Shown here piece by piece: positions 43,626-51,917 of a DNA stretch of 64,000 bases. The first letter of the stretch is position 1. Every line of letters begins with the position of its first letter. The stretch comes from Piscinibacter gummiphilus. GTDB taxonomy: Bacteria > Pseudomonadota > Gammaproteobacteria > Burkholderiales > Burkholderiaceae_C. The position numbers and the translations under genes are program-made. Where the stretch lies: contig NZ_CP015118.1 of assembly GCF_002116905.1 (NCBI RefSeq), positions 1,984,001 through 2,048,000 of the forward strand, read 5' to 3'. Under the pieces are notes generated by a model that was not told the origin of the DNA, made no database searches, and saw only the letters and a program-made list of their open reading frames with translations.

Positions 43626-44363
43626 ATGTCCGAAACCGTGCTGGTGGTGGCCACCGTCAAGCGCCTGCTGAAGGCCCGCGGCCTCACGTACCGCGACGTG
43701 GCGCAGGCGCTGGGCCTGTCCGAGCCCAGCGTGAAGCGGGTGTTCTCGAGCGAACGTTTCACCGTTGCACGGCTCGCGCGCGTGGCCGAGCTGCTGGGCT
43801 ACACGCTGGCCGAGCTGATGCAGGAGGCGGCCGCTTCCGCCCCCGCCATGCGCACGCTCGACGCGGCGCAGGAGGGGCGCCTCGTGTCCGACGAGAAGCT
43901 GCTGCTGGTGGCGGTGTGTTCGCTGAACCACTGGACCGTGGACGACGTGGTCGCGGCGTGCCGCATCACGCGCGCCGAGGTGCTCAAGCGCCTGCTGGTG
44001 CTGGAGCGCATGGGCATGATCGTGCTGCTGCCCGGGGACCGGGTGCGCCTGCGCATCGCGCGCGACTTCGACTGGCTGCCCGACGGCCCCATCCGCCGCT
44101 TCTTCGCGACCTGGGGCCTGCCCGATTTCCTGCGCGGCCCGTTCGACGGCGAGGGTGAATCGATGGCCTTCGTGCACGGCATGCTGACGCCGGCGGCCCA
44201 GGCGGAGATGGTGCGCGAGCTGCGCCGGCTCCGTCAGCGGCTCGCGGCATTGCACGAGGAGAGCGCCGCGGCACCGCTCGCGATGCGCCGGGGCACGGCG
44301 GTGCTGCTGGCGCAGCGCGAGTGGGAGCCGGAGGCGTTCGCGCGCCTGCGCCGCCCGGCGTGA
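43626..44363 (+). CDS. XRE-family transcriptional regulator with winged C-terminal part
   Basis: 245 residues. An N-terminal helix-turn-helix (about 10-65) reads LLKARGLTYRDVAQALGLSE, then PSVKRVFSSERFTVARLARV, a Cro/CI-type fold. Residues about 85-140 look like a second small winged-helix region (SDEKLLLVAVCSLNHWTVDD, EVLKRLLVLERMGMI). The C-terminal 80 residues are helical with basic patches and no known ligand domain. Convergent with the M16 peptidase gene (8 bases apart). It may regulate itself and the divergent YebB-like gene. Confidence 0.85.
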   Translation: MSETVLVVATVKRLLKARGLTYRDVAQALGLSEPSVKRVFSSERFTVARLARVAELLGYTLAELMQEAAASAPAMRTLDAAQEGRLVSDEKLLLVAVCSLNHWTVDDVVAACRITRAEVLKRLLVLERMGMIVLLPGDRVRLRIARDFDWLPDGPIRRFFATWGLPDFLRGPFDGEGESMAFVHGMLTPAAQAEMVRELRRLRQRLAALHEESAAAPLAMRRGTAVLLAQREWEPEAFARLRRPA

Positions 44364-44370
44364 CCGCGGG

Positions 44371-45669
44371 TCAGGCCGTCGCGCGGGACACCAGCTCGCC
44401 GATGCGGTCGTTCGTGCCGGCGGGCACCTTGCCCGCCACGGCCACCGCCGCCTGCGAGGCGAGCATGCGGGCGAAGCTCTCGCGCACCTGGTCGGCCGTG
44501 ACGCCGTCGATGCCCGCGGCGAGTTCGGCGCGCGAGCGCACGCGGCCGAACACGTACAGGTCCTGCACGGCGGCCTCGAGGCGGCGCACCGGCCGCTCGT
44601 GCGTGCGCATCTGGCGCACGGCGATCTGGTTGCGCGCGCGCTCCAGGTCCACCGGGTCGATGGACGCGGCCTGCGCGGCGAGCAGGCGGGAGATCTCGGT
44701 CACGCACTCGTGCAGCTGCGACGGTGACGTGGACGCCTCGATCACGCACTGGCCGCTCAGGTCGAACACGTCGGCTGAACACGCGGCGTAGTACGCGAGG
44801 CCGCGGCGCTCGCGGATCTCGTCCATCAGTGGCGAGCTCATGCCGTCGCCGAAGAGGGCCGCCGCCACGAGCGCGGCCTGGTGGTCCTCGCGCAGCGTGG
44901 GGATCGGAAAGCCCAGCACGAGGTGGGTCTGGCTGAAGCCCGGCTGGCGCTTCGACGCGACACCGCCCACGTAGGCCGGCGCGTCGACGAGGTTCTCGGG
45001 GCCGCGCGGCATCGAGCCGAAGGCGGCCTCGGCCTCGCGGAACATCGCCTCGGGGTCGATGTTCCCGGCGATGCCCACCACCACGTTGTCCGCCGAATAC
45101 TGGCGCTCGACGTAGCCGAGCAGGTCGTCGCGCGTGAACCGCTCGATGTTGCGCCGCGTGCCGATCACCGGCTGCGCGAGCGGGTGCGTGCCGAAACACA
45201 TCTTGTCGAAGAGCTTGTAGGCGGTGGACAGTGGGTCGTCCTCGTCCTCGGTGAACTCGTGCAGGATCACCTGGCGCTCGCGCTCCAGCTCGGCCTCGGG
45301 GAACGTGCTGTTGCGCACGATGTCGCCCAGCATGTGCACGAAGCGGCCGGCGTCGCGGGCCAGGCCCCGCATGTGGTACGCCGTGTGGTCCTTGTCGGTG
45401 TGGGCGTTGACGTCCGCGCCGAGCCGCTCGGCATCGAGGTTGATCTGCTGGCAGGTGCGCTCGTGCGTGCCCTTGAACGCCATGTGCTCGACGACGTGGC
45501 TGATGCCGTTGAGCGCCTTGCTCTCGTGCCGGCTGCCGGTGCGCACGAACACGCTGATCTGCACGCTGTCGACGTGGGGCAGCTGCAGCGCGAGCACCCG
45601 CACGCCGTTGGACAGGGTGGCGAGGCGGGTGTCGGCGTCGGCGGGGAAGGCGGGGCGGTTCGCAGTCAT
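44371..45669 (-). CDS. M16-family zinc metallopeptidase (PqqF/mitochondrial-processing-peptidase-like)
   Basis: 432 residues from ATG 45669. The inverted zinc motif HxxEH is intact (His58, Glu61, His62 in SHVVEHMAFKG), with the downstream Glu in ILHEFTEDEDDP. A second, inactive M16 half follows (FSQTHLVLGFPIPTLREDHQ, RERRGLAYYAACSADVFDLSG). This is the single-chain, ~430-residue type found widely in bacteria, cytoplasmic or membrane-associated. It degrades or processes peptides; the substrate is unknown. GACAAT lies 6 bases before the ATG. Divergent from the FAD oxidase gene (73 bases). Confidence 0.92.
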   Translation of the reverse strand: MTANRPAFPADADTRLATLSNGVRVLALQLPHVDSVQISVFVRTGSRHESKALNGISHVVEHMAFKGTHERTCQQINLDAERLGADVNAHTDKDHTAYHMRGLARDAGRFVHMLGDIVRNSTFPEAELERERQVILHEFTEDEDDPLSTAYKLFDKMCFGTHPLAQPVIGTRRNIERFTRDDLLGYVERQYSADNVVVGIAGNIDPEAMFREAEAAFGSMPRGPENLVDAPAYVGGVASKRQPGFSQTHLVLGFPIPTLREDHQAALVAAALFGDGMSSPLMDEIRERRGLAYYAACSADVFDLSGQCVIEASTSPSQLHECVTEISRLLAAQAASIDPVDLERARNQIAVRQMRTHERPVRRLEAAVQDLYVFGRVRSRAELAAGIDGVTADQVRESFARMLASQAAVAVAGKVPAGTNDRIGELVSRATA

Positions 45670-45742
45670 GCACGCATTGTCGCCCGCATCGCCCCGCGGG
45701 GGGATGGACAGGGCCGATCGTCCTTTCGACACTCTGCAGCCC

Positions 45743-47164
45743 ATGTCCCCCGCCGACCCGTCCCGCCGCCGCCTGCTCGTGCAGGCCCTCGCCACCGCCG
45801 GCGTGGTGTCGCTGCCGCCCGTCCCGGCCGCCGCCGCGATGCCGGAGGTGGCGAACGTCACCGGGCTCTACACGGTCACGGTCGCCCGCATCGAGGTCCC
45901 GCCCACGGTGGAGGCGCTGCGCAACGCGGTGCGGGCCTGGCCCGGGCGCATCGGCATCGGCGGCGGCCGCTACAGCATGGGCGGGCAGGTGGCCATCGAG
46001 GGCGGGCTGCACATCGACATGCGGATGCTCGACCGCCTCGTGTGGCTGCGCCGCAAGGACAAGGTGGTGCGCGTGCAGGCCGGCATGCGCTGGCGCGACC
46101 TGCAGGACCAGCTCGACCCGCTGGACCTGGCGGTGCACACCATGCAGAGCTACGCCAACTTCACGGTGGGCGGGTCGGTGTCCGTGAATGCGCACGGCCG
46201 CTACGTGGGCCACGGCCCCATCGCCAACAGCGTGCGGGCTCTGCGGCTGGTGCTGGCCGACGGCTCCGTGCGCGACGTCGACCGCGAGCGCGACCCCGAA
46301 TTGTTCCGCGCGGCCATCGGCGGCTACGGTGCGGTGGGCGTGATCGTGGAGGTCGAACTCGACCTCGCCGACAACGTGCGCATCGAACGGGTGGTCACGC
46401 AGGCGACGCTGGCCGAATACCCGGCGCACTTCGACGCGGCCGTGCGGGGCGACCCCGCCACCGTGCTGCACAACGCCGACCTGCTGCCGCCCGCCTTCGA
46501 TCGCGCGGTGGGCGTGTCGTGGCGCCGCACCGACAAGCCGCTCACGCGGACGGCGCGCCTCGTGCCGCGCGACGGCTCCTACGGCCTCGAGCAGAACGTG
46601 CTGTGGGCGGTCACCGAACTGCCCGGCGGCGCCAAGGTGCGGCGCGACGTGATCCACCCGCGGCTGCTGCGGCCGCCGGTGGTGCAGTGGCTGAACCACG
46701 AGGCGAGCCTCGACGTGGCCGAGCTGGAGCCGCGCACGCGGGCGATGTCGACGTACGTGCTGCAGGAATACTTCGTGCCGCGCCGCCATTTCGCCTCGTT
46801 CGCGGCGCAGCTGGGCGAGGTGCTGCGCCGGCACGGCGTGGAGGCGGTCAACGTGTCGGTGCGGCACTCGCCGGCGGACACCGTCTCCCTGCTGCCGTGG
46901 GCGAAGGAGGAGGTGTTCTCCTTCGTGCTGTTCCACAAGCAGCGCACGTGGGCCTCGGCCCGCGAGGCCGTGGGCGTGTGGACGCGGGAACTCGTCGACA
47001 TCGCCATCGCCCACGAGGGGCGCTGGTACCTCCCGTACCAGCTGCACGCCACGCGCGCCCAGTTCGAGCGCGCGTACCCCGAGGTGGCGGCCCTGCGCCG
47101 GGTGAAGGCGCAGGTGGACCCGGCCGGGCGTTTCTCCAACGCCCTGTGGGCGAAGTACCTCTGA
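45743..47164 (+). CDS. FAD-linked oxidase (D-arabinono-1,4-lactone oxidase-like), Tat-exported
   Basis: 473 residues with a twin-arginine leader, SRRRLLVQALATAGVVSL, cleaved near PAAAA. The PCMH-type FAD domain reads RIGIGGGRYSMGGQVAIEGG, then QSYANFTVGGSVSVNAHGRYVG and GGYGAVGVIVEVELDL. The C-terminal half fits the ALO substrate-binding domain (PYQLHATRAQFERAYPEVAA), ending KAQVDPAGRFSNALWAKYL. It probably oxidises a sugar lactone or polyol in the periplasm. The FAD-linking His typical of covalent members was not pinned down. Convergent with the TDT transporter gene. Confidence 0.85.
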   Translation: MSPADPSRRRLLVQALATAGVVSLPPVPAAAAMPEVANVTGLYTVTVARIEVPPTVEALRNAVRAWPGRIGIGGGRYSMGGQVAIEGGLHIDMRMLDRLVWLRRKDKVVRVQAGMRWRDLQDQLDPLDLAVHTMQSYANFTVGGSVSVNAHGRYVGHGPIANSVRALRLVLADGSVRDVDRERDPELFRAAIGGYGAVGVIVEVELDLADNVRIERVVTQATLAEYPAHFDAAVRGDPATVLHNADLLPPAFDRAVGVSWRRTDKPLTRTARLVPRDGSYGLEQNVLWAVTELPGGAKVRRDVIHPRLLRPPVVQWLNHEASLDVAELEPRTRAMSTYVLQEYFVPRRHFASFAAQLGEVLRRHGVEAVNVSVRHSPADTVSLLPWAKEEVFSFVLFHKQRTWASAREAVGVWTRELVDIAIAHEGRWYLPYQLHATRAQFERAYPEVAALRRVKAQVDPAGRFSNALWAKYL

Positions 47165-47170
47165 GCCGCC

Positions 47171-48166
47171 TCAGCCGGCCAGCAGCCGGCCCCGGGCCGT
47201 GAACAGCGCGGTGCGCACCGCCAGCACCGCGACCACGGCGGCGAGGAGGGCGAGCAGGGCGCCGGCGATCCACGTGAGCGGCGTCGACGGATGGGCCCCG
47301 GCATACCGCAGTGCCGCGTTCGACAGCGCCGCGATGGGGAAGCCGATGGCCCACCAGCCCGGTGCGAACGGCGCCGGGTCGCGGAACACCTTGACCGAGG
47401 CGACCGCGAAGAAGAACAGTGCGGCGTAGAACAGCAGCGACGCGAAGCGGTCGACCTCGCCCGCGAGGTTGACGTACGCGAGGAACCCCAGCGCGAACGG
47501 CGCCACGAGGATCATCTGCGACGGGCGCAACGCGGGCGGCAGCGGCGCGTGGAAGACCAGTCGCGCGAAGATCGCGGCGAGCATCAGCACGGCCAGCACC
47601 GCGCCGATGCCGGCGGCGGCGAGGTTGACCTCGCCCGCCCAGGGCATGGGCATCGTGGCACCCGTGACCGGGATGTCGAGCGCACCCACGCCCGCGATCA
47701 GCCAGGCGGGCAGGGCCAGGTCCGGTGCACGGCCGCCCTGCAGCAGGCGCGACACGGCCGTGAAGACGATCGCGAATGCGGCCACCACGCCGGCCGTCCA
47801 CACGGCGTGCCCGGCGGCGGCCGACCAGGGCGAGACGACGGGGCCCAGCAGCAGCAGCGAGATCGCGATCGTGCCGAAGAAGTTGCCGGCGACGGGATGG
47901 TTGAACTCCGCGGCGACGGCGTCCGGGTGGCGCAACGCCTTCAGGGCGTAGGCCGTGCCGAGCACCACGAAGACGGCGACCGCGAGCACGCCCACGGTGT
48001 CACCCACGACGGCCGGCAGGCCGAACGTGCCGGCGCCCAGCCGCCAGGCGAGGGCGAGCCCGGCCAGGCTCATCACCGAGGCGAAGAGGTTGACGGGCAG
48101 GTGCCGGATGGAGCCGGTGGTGGCGGGGGCGAGGGTGGCTGCAGGCGGGACGGCGAGCGGGGTCAT
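47171..48166 (-). CDS. TDT/SLAC1-type membrane transporter (tellurite-resistance/anion channel family)
   Basis: 331 residues with ten hydrophobic helices. The family motifs include LPVNLFASVMSLAGLALAW, FNHPVAGNFFGTIAISLLLL and PFALGFLAYVNL. SLAC1/TehA-like proteins move anions or C4-dicarboxylates. The substrate is not known. The gene is divergent from the GlxA-type regulator with 113 bases between, in which two direct repeats lie; the regulator may control it. Confidence 0.88.
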   Translation of the reverse strand: MTPLAVPPAATLAPATTGSIRHLPVNLFASVMSLAGLALAWRLGAGTFGLPAVVGDTVGVLAVAVFVVLGTAYALKALRHPDAVAAEFNHPVAGNFFGTIAISLLLLGPVVSPWSAAAGHAVWTAGVVAAFAIVFTAVSRLLQGGRAPDLALPAWLIAGVGALDIPVTGATMPMPWAGEVNLAAAGIGAVLAVLMLAAIFARLVFHAPLPPALRPSQMILVAPFALGFLAYVNLAGEVDRFASLLFYAALFFFAVASVKVFRDPAPFAPGWWAIGFPIAALSNAALRYAGAHPSTPLTWIAGALLALLAAVVAVLAVRTALFTARGRLLAG

Positions 48167-48205
48167 GGCGGTTCCCTGTCGTGGCTGGAAGAGTCGATGG
48201 CGTCA

Positions 48206-48258
48206 TTTTCTGCCATACTGGACTTGGCTGTAATCGTCGCGAAGCGATGTTTTCTGCC
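48206..48258. promoter_or_regulatory. Direct repeats TTTTCTGCC spaced 44 bp between transporter and GlxA genes
   Basis: The 9-base TTTTCTGCC occurs at 48206-48214 and 48250-48258, about four helical turns apart. AraC-family proteins often bind direct repeats on one DNA face. The second copy lies 21 bases before the regulator start at 48280. This would fit autoregulation and control of the divergent transporter. Confidence 0.35.
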
Positions 48259-48279
48259 GAACTCGGAGACATCCCCGCC

Positions 48280-49251
48280 ATGCAGGTCGCCATCCTCGCC
48301 TTCCCTCGCGCCCAGGTCCTCGACGTGGCCGGCCCGGCCGACGTGTTCATCACGGCGGGGTACCTGCTGGGCAATCCCCGGGCCTACCGCGTGTCGATCG
48401 TGTCGGTGGACGAGCCCGTGGTGAAGTGCCTCGGGGGCGTGAAGCTGGTCGCCGACCACACCCTGGCCACGCACCGGGGCCGCATCGACACGCTGCTGGT
48501 GGCCGGCGGCCCCGACGTCGACGGGCTGAAGGGCGACGACACGGTGCAGGACTGGCTGCGCCGCCAGGCGCGTTCGGTGCGGCGGCTCGGGTCCGTCTGC
48601 ACCGGCACGTTCTCGCTCGCGGCCGCCGGGCTGCTCGAAGGCCGGCGCGTCACCACGCACTGGCGCTGGGCCGACCGGCTCGCCTCCCAGGTGCCGTCGG
48701 CGACGGTGGAGCCGGACCACATCCACATCCGCGACGGTGCGCTCTACACCTCGGCGGGTGTCACGGCCGGCATGGACCTGGCCCTCGCGATGGTGGAGGA
48801 GGACCACGGCCAGGAGGTCGCGCTGGCCGTCGCCCGCGAGCTGGTGATGTTCGTCAAGCGGCCGGGCGGCCAGTCGCAGTTCAGCGCGCACGTCGTGGCG
48901 CCGGCCGCGGAGCGGTCGGCGATCCGCGAGGTGCAGGACCACGTCTTCGCCACGCTGCGTGGCGACCTGGGCGTGCCGGCGCTGGCGGCCGTCGCGCGCA
49001 TGAGCGAGCGCAACTTCGCGCGGGTGTTCCGCGAGGAGACCGGCGTGACCCCGGCGTGGTTCGTGGAGACTGCCCGCATCGATGCGGCGCGGCGGCTGGC
49101 CGAGACCTCGCCGATGCCGCTCAAGCGCCTGGCCGGCGAGGTGGGCTATGCGAACGTCGAGGCCTTCCGCAAGGCCTTCGTGCGCCGCGTGGGCGTGACC
49201 CCGAGCGCGTATCGGGCCCGTTTCGCCGGCGGCCCTTCCGGGGCGTCCTAA
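48280..49251 (+). CDS. GlxA-family transcriptional regulator (DJ-1/PfpI domain plus AraC helix-turn-helix)
   Basis: 323 residues from ATG 48280, with GGAGA well placed upstream; the in-frame ATG at 48247 is less likely. Residues about 1-180 form a DJ-1/PfpI-like domain (VAILAFPRAQVLDVAGPADV and the nucleophile-elbow-like LGSVCTGTFSLAAAGLLEGR with the Cys). Two AraC-type helix-turn-helix motifs follow (about 225-320), LAAVARMSERNFARVFREET and LAGEVGYANVEAFRKAFVRR. It likely senses a small metabolite and controls the divergent TDT transporter gene. Its end overlaps the small membrane protein gene. Confidence 0.92.
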   Translation: MQVAILAFPRAQVLDVAGPADVFITAGYLLGNPRAYRVSIVSVDEPVVKCLGGVKLVADHTLATHRGRIDTLLVAGGPDVDGLKGDDTVQDWLRRQARSVRRLGSVCTGTFSLAAAGLLEGRRVTTHWRWADRLASQVPSATVEPDHIHIRDGALYTSAGVTAGMDLALAMVEEDHGQEVALAVARELVMFVKRPGGQSQFSAHVVAPAAERSAIREVQDHVFATLRGDLGVPALAAVARMSERNFARVFREETGVTPAWFVETARIDAARRLAETSPMPLKRLAGEVGYANVEAFRKAFVRRVGVTPSAYRARFAGGPSGAS

Positions 49252-49694
49252 CGCGCGCGCTGCTCCGGTGCCAGCGCGTAGTGGGTGAACGTGGTGAGCA
49301 GTTCGTGGTCGGCCGCGTGGAAGACGGTGACCATCCCGGCGCCCGAGCGCACGATCAGGCGCGGCGCCACGAGCCACGCGAGGTACGGCACATAGATCAT
49401 CTTCGCGTGCGACACGTCGGCCCACGCGACGCGCTTGGACCAGATCCACGTCTGGCGGATGTCGACGGCGGTCACGGTGGTGCGGCTGCGCCAGACCCAG
49501 AACGTGACGATCAGCAGCACGGCCAGGCCCGCGATGATCAGCGCCTGCGCCGCGAACGAAGCCTGCCGGATCACGGGCTGGTCGATCACGCGCCAGCCCG
49601 CGAGGAACACCCAGGCGGTGAGCGCGGTGACGAGGCACCGCACCACCACCGGGAAGGCCGGGCCCTCGGCCCGGGGTGCCGCGTCGCCGGTCAC
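49248..49694 (-). CDS. Small two-helix membrane protein, coupled to dctM by GTGA
   Basis: 148 residues from GTG 49694, whose last bases overlap the dctM stop (GTGA on the minus strand), a strong sign of translational coupling. Two transmembrane helices (about 14-35, FPVVVRCLVTALTAWVFLAG; about 46-68, ALIIAGLAVLLIVTFWVW) are followed by a cytoplasmic beta-rich domain (WIWSKRVAWADVSHAKMIYV, APRLIVRSGAGMV) resembling bacterial PH (DUF304-like) domains. It could be a TRAP accessory or an unrelated rider. Its 3' end overlaps the glxA stop by 4 bases on the opposite strand. Confidence 0.68.
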   Translation of the reverse strand: MTGDAAPRAEGPAFPVVVRCLVTALTAWVFLAGWRVIDQPVIRQASFAAQALIIAGLAVLLIVTFWVWRSRTTVTAVDIRQTWIWSKRVAWADVSHAKMIYVPYLAWLVAPRLIVRSGAGMVTVFHAADHELLTTFTHYALAPEQRAR

Positions 49695-51196
49695 GGGGCG
49701 GAGGCCGCGGGTTCCTCGGCCGCGGGGGCTGCGTCCTTGAAGATGTCGTCCACGTTGTCGTTGGCGGGGGCCATGTCGGACTCGGCCGGGGCCTCGATCT
49801 GGACCTTGTCGAGGTCGACCTTCACCTCCTCGTCGAGGAACATCGTGACGGTCTGCGGCACGAAGATCACGATGACGACGAGCACCAGCTGCAGCATCAC
49901 CCACGGGATCGCGCCCATGTAGATGTCGGACGAGAGCACCCGCTTCGGCAGCGAGCCGTTCTTGAAGAGCGTGTCCGAGATGCCGCGCAGGTAGAACAGC
50001 GCGAAGCCGAACGGCGGGTGCATGAAGCTCGTCTGCATGTTGACGCACAGCAGCACGCCGAACCAGATCAGGTTGATGCCCATCTTGTCGGCGACGGGGC
50101 CCAGCATCGGCAGGATGATGAAGGCGATCTCGAAGAAGTCGAGGAAGAACGCCAGGAAGAAGATGAAGATGTTGACGACGATGAGGAAGCCGGTCTGGCC
50201 GCCCGGCAGGTTCGTCAGCATGTGCTCGATCCAGATGCCTCCGTCCACACCTTGGAACACGAGCGAGAACACGCGCGAGCCGATCAGGATGAACACCACC
50301 ATCGCGGTGATGCGCATCGTGCCGGCCATGGCTTCCTTCATCAGCGGCCAGTCGAGGCGGCGGTGCAGCGCGGCGAGGATCAGCGCGCCCACGGCACCCA
50401 TGGCGCCGGCTTCGGTGGGCGTGGCCACGGCGGTGTCGATGCCCGGCAGGCCGCCCATGCTGCCCAGCACGGCGAAGATCAGGATGGCCGACGGGATGAT
50501 GCCGCGCAGGCACTTGCGCCACAGGGCCCAGCCGTTCAGCGTGCGCGCTTCCTTCGGCACGCCCGGCACGTGCTCGGGCTTGATGCGGCTCAGCAGGAAC
50601 GTGTAGAGCGCGAAGATCAGCACCTGCAGGATCGACGGGCCCCAGGCGCCCTTGTACATGTCGCCCACGCTCTTGCCGAGCTGGTCGGCCAGCACCACCA
50701 GCACGAGCGACGGCGGCACGATCTGCGTGATGGTGCCCGACGCGGCCAGCACGCCGGTGGCGTAGCGCATGTTGTAGCCGTAGCGCATCATGACCGGCAG
50801 CGAGATCATCGCCATCGCGATCACCTGGCCGGCCACGGTGCCGGTGATGGCGCCGAGGATGAAGCCCACGATGATGACCGAGTAGCCGAGGCCGCCGCGC
50901 ACCGGGCCGAACAGCTGGCCCATGGAGTCGAGCATGTCTTCCGCGAGGCCGCACTTCTCGAGCACGGCGCCCATCAGCGTGAAGAAGGGGATGGCGAGCA
51001 GCAGGTCGTTCGACAGGATGCCGAACACGTTCAGCGGCAGCGCCGACATGAACTCGGGCTGGAACCAGCCCATGTTGATCGCGATGAAGGCGCACAGCAG
51101 GCCCAGGGCCGACAGCGAGAACGCCACGGGGAACCCGATCAGCATGATCAGGATGAGCCCCCCGAACATCATCGGGGCGAAGTTTTCCATGCTCAT
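49691..51196 (-). CDS. dctM: TRAP transporter large permease subunit (DctM)
   Basis: 501 residues, about 12 membrane helices. DctM-family sequences are evident: FAPMMFGGLILIMLIGFPVA, LAIPFFTLMGAVLEKCGLAE, GAITGTVAGQVIAMAMISLP, TPTEAGAMGAVGALILAALH and PMLGPVADKMGINLIWFG. The C-terminal ~55 residues are an acidic/Ala tail not needed for the fold. It is the ion-coupled pore of a TRAP system for carboxylates. The start overlaps dctQ by 4 bases. A TRAP binding protein is not next to it. Confidence 0.93.
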   Translation of the reverse strand: MSMENFAPMMFGGLILIMLIGFPVAFSLSALGLLCAFIAINMGWFQPEFMSALPLNVFGILSNDLLLAIPFFTLMGAVLEKCGLAEDMLDSMGQLFGPVRGGLGYSVIIVGFILGAITGTVAGQVIAMAMISLPVMMRYGYNMRYATGVLAASGTITQIVPPSLVLVVLADQLGKSVGDMYKGAWGPSILQVLIFALYTFLLSRIKPEHVPGVPKEARTLNGWALWRKCLRGIIPSAILIFAVLGSMGGLPGIDTAVATPTEAGAMGAVGALILAALHRRLDWPLMKEAMAGTMRITAMVVFILIGSRVFSLVFQGVDGGIWIEHMLTNLPGGQTGFLIVVNIFIFFLAFFLDFFEIAFIILPMLGPVADKMGINLIWFGVLLCVNMQTSFMHPPFGFALFYLRGISDTLFKNGSLPKRVLSSDIYMGAIPWVMLQLVLVVIVIFVPQTVTMFLDEEVKVDLDKVQIEAPAESDMAPANDNVDDIFKDAAPAAEEPAASAP

Positions 51197-51732
51197 TGGA
51201 GGGGGCGCTCGTAGTGGATGTCCATGTCGTAGACGTTCATCAGCCAGCCGATGCGCTTGATGATCTCGGAGATGCCTTGCAGGATCACGAGCCCGAAGCC
51301 GACGGGCAGCATGAGCACGGCCGGCCAGCGGATCAGGCCGCCGGCGTTGCCCGACATCTCACCCGAATGGAACATGCCGAGGAAGTAGGGCCACGAGAGC
51401 CAGAGCATCACGCCCATCGTGGGCATCAGGAAGAAGACGAGCCCGAAGAGGTCGATGAGCACCTTGCCGCGGCCGCCGAAGCGCCCGTAGAAGACGTCGA
51501 CCCGCACGTGTTCGTTGACCTTCAGCACGTGCGCGGCGCCGAGCATCACGCACGCCGCGAACAGGTACCACTGGATCTCGAGCCAGGCGTTGGAGCTGTT
51601 GCTGAAGATGAAGCGGATGACGGCGTTGCCTGAACTGATGAAACAGGACGCGATGACCGCGACGGCGGCGATCCAGCCGAACTTGTGGGTCAGCCAGTCG
51701 ATGCCGCGGGTGAGGGCGAGCAAGGCTTTCAT
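51193..51732 (-). CDS. dctQ: TRAP transporter small permease subunit (DctQ)
   Basis: 179 residues with four membrane helices (GWIAAVAVIASCFISSGNAV, IQWYLFAACVMLGAAHVLKV, KVLIDLFGLVFFLMPTMGVM, LMLPVGFGLVILQGISEIIK). The motif VLKVNEHVRVDVFYGR matches the DctQ consensus. It forms the TRAP membrane complex with DctM. TACACT on the minus strand at 51769-51774, 36 bases upstream, is a possible -10. It is the first gene of the dctQ-dctM-small-membrane-protein unit. Confidence 0.92.
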   Translation of the reverse strand: MKALLALTRGIDWLTHKFGWIAAVAVIASCFISSGNAVIRFIFSNSSNAWLEIQWYLFAACVMLGAAHVLKVNEHVRVDVFYGRFGGRGKVLIDLFGLVFFLMPTMGVMLWLSWPYFLGMFHSGEMSGNAGGLIRWPAVLMLPVGFGLVILQGISEIIKRIGWLMNVYDMDIHYERPLQ

Positions 51733-51768
51733 GCGAAATACCTGCGGTGGGAAGAAAAGGTGGGCGCG

Positions 51769-51774
51769 AGTGTA
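51769..51774 (-). promoter_or_regulatory. Candidate -10 box (TACACT) for dctQ
   Basis: TACACT on the minus strand 36 bases before the dctQ ATG. No -35 was recognised. If real, dctQM can be transcribed without the distant dctP-type gene. Confidence 0.3.
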
Positions 51775-51850
51775 GGTGGCGCCCGTGCGGCGCGCGACCG
51801 TAGTTATGCGGAGTGCGGGCGCTCCCTCGCGGAGTGCTGCACGAACAACC

Positions 51851-51912
51851 GTCATCCGGCGAAGGCCGGGACCCTGGGGCCCTGCCGAAGGTCCCGGCCT
51901 CCGCCGGGATGG
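51851..51912. repeat. Dispersed palindromic repeat, complete copy
   Basis: Left arm GTCATCCGGCGAAGGCCGGG and right arm GGTCCCGGCCTCCGCCGGGAT, about 17 bases apart. Near-identical in layout to the copy at 26965-27028. It lies between the dctQ upstream region and the DUF442 gene. Confidence 0.75.
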
Positions 51913-51917
51913 CAACC

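Noticed and set aside
44371..45861. Longer M16 peptidase starting upstream of 45669
   Set aside because: The upstream in-frame extension overlaps the start of the divergent FAD oxidase gene and has no signal or conserved residues.
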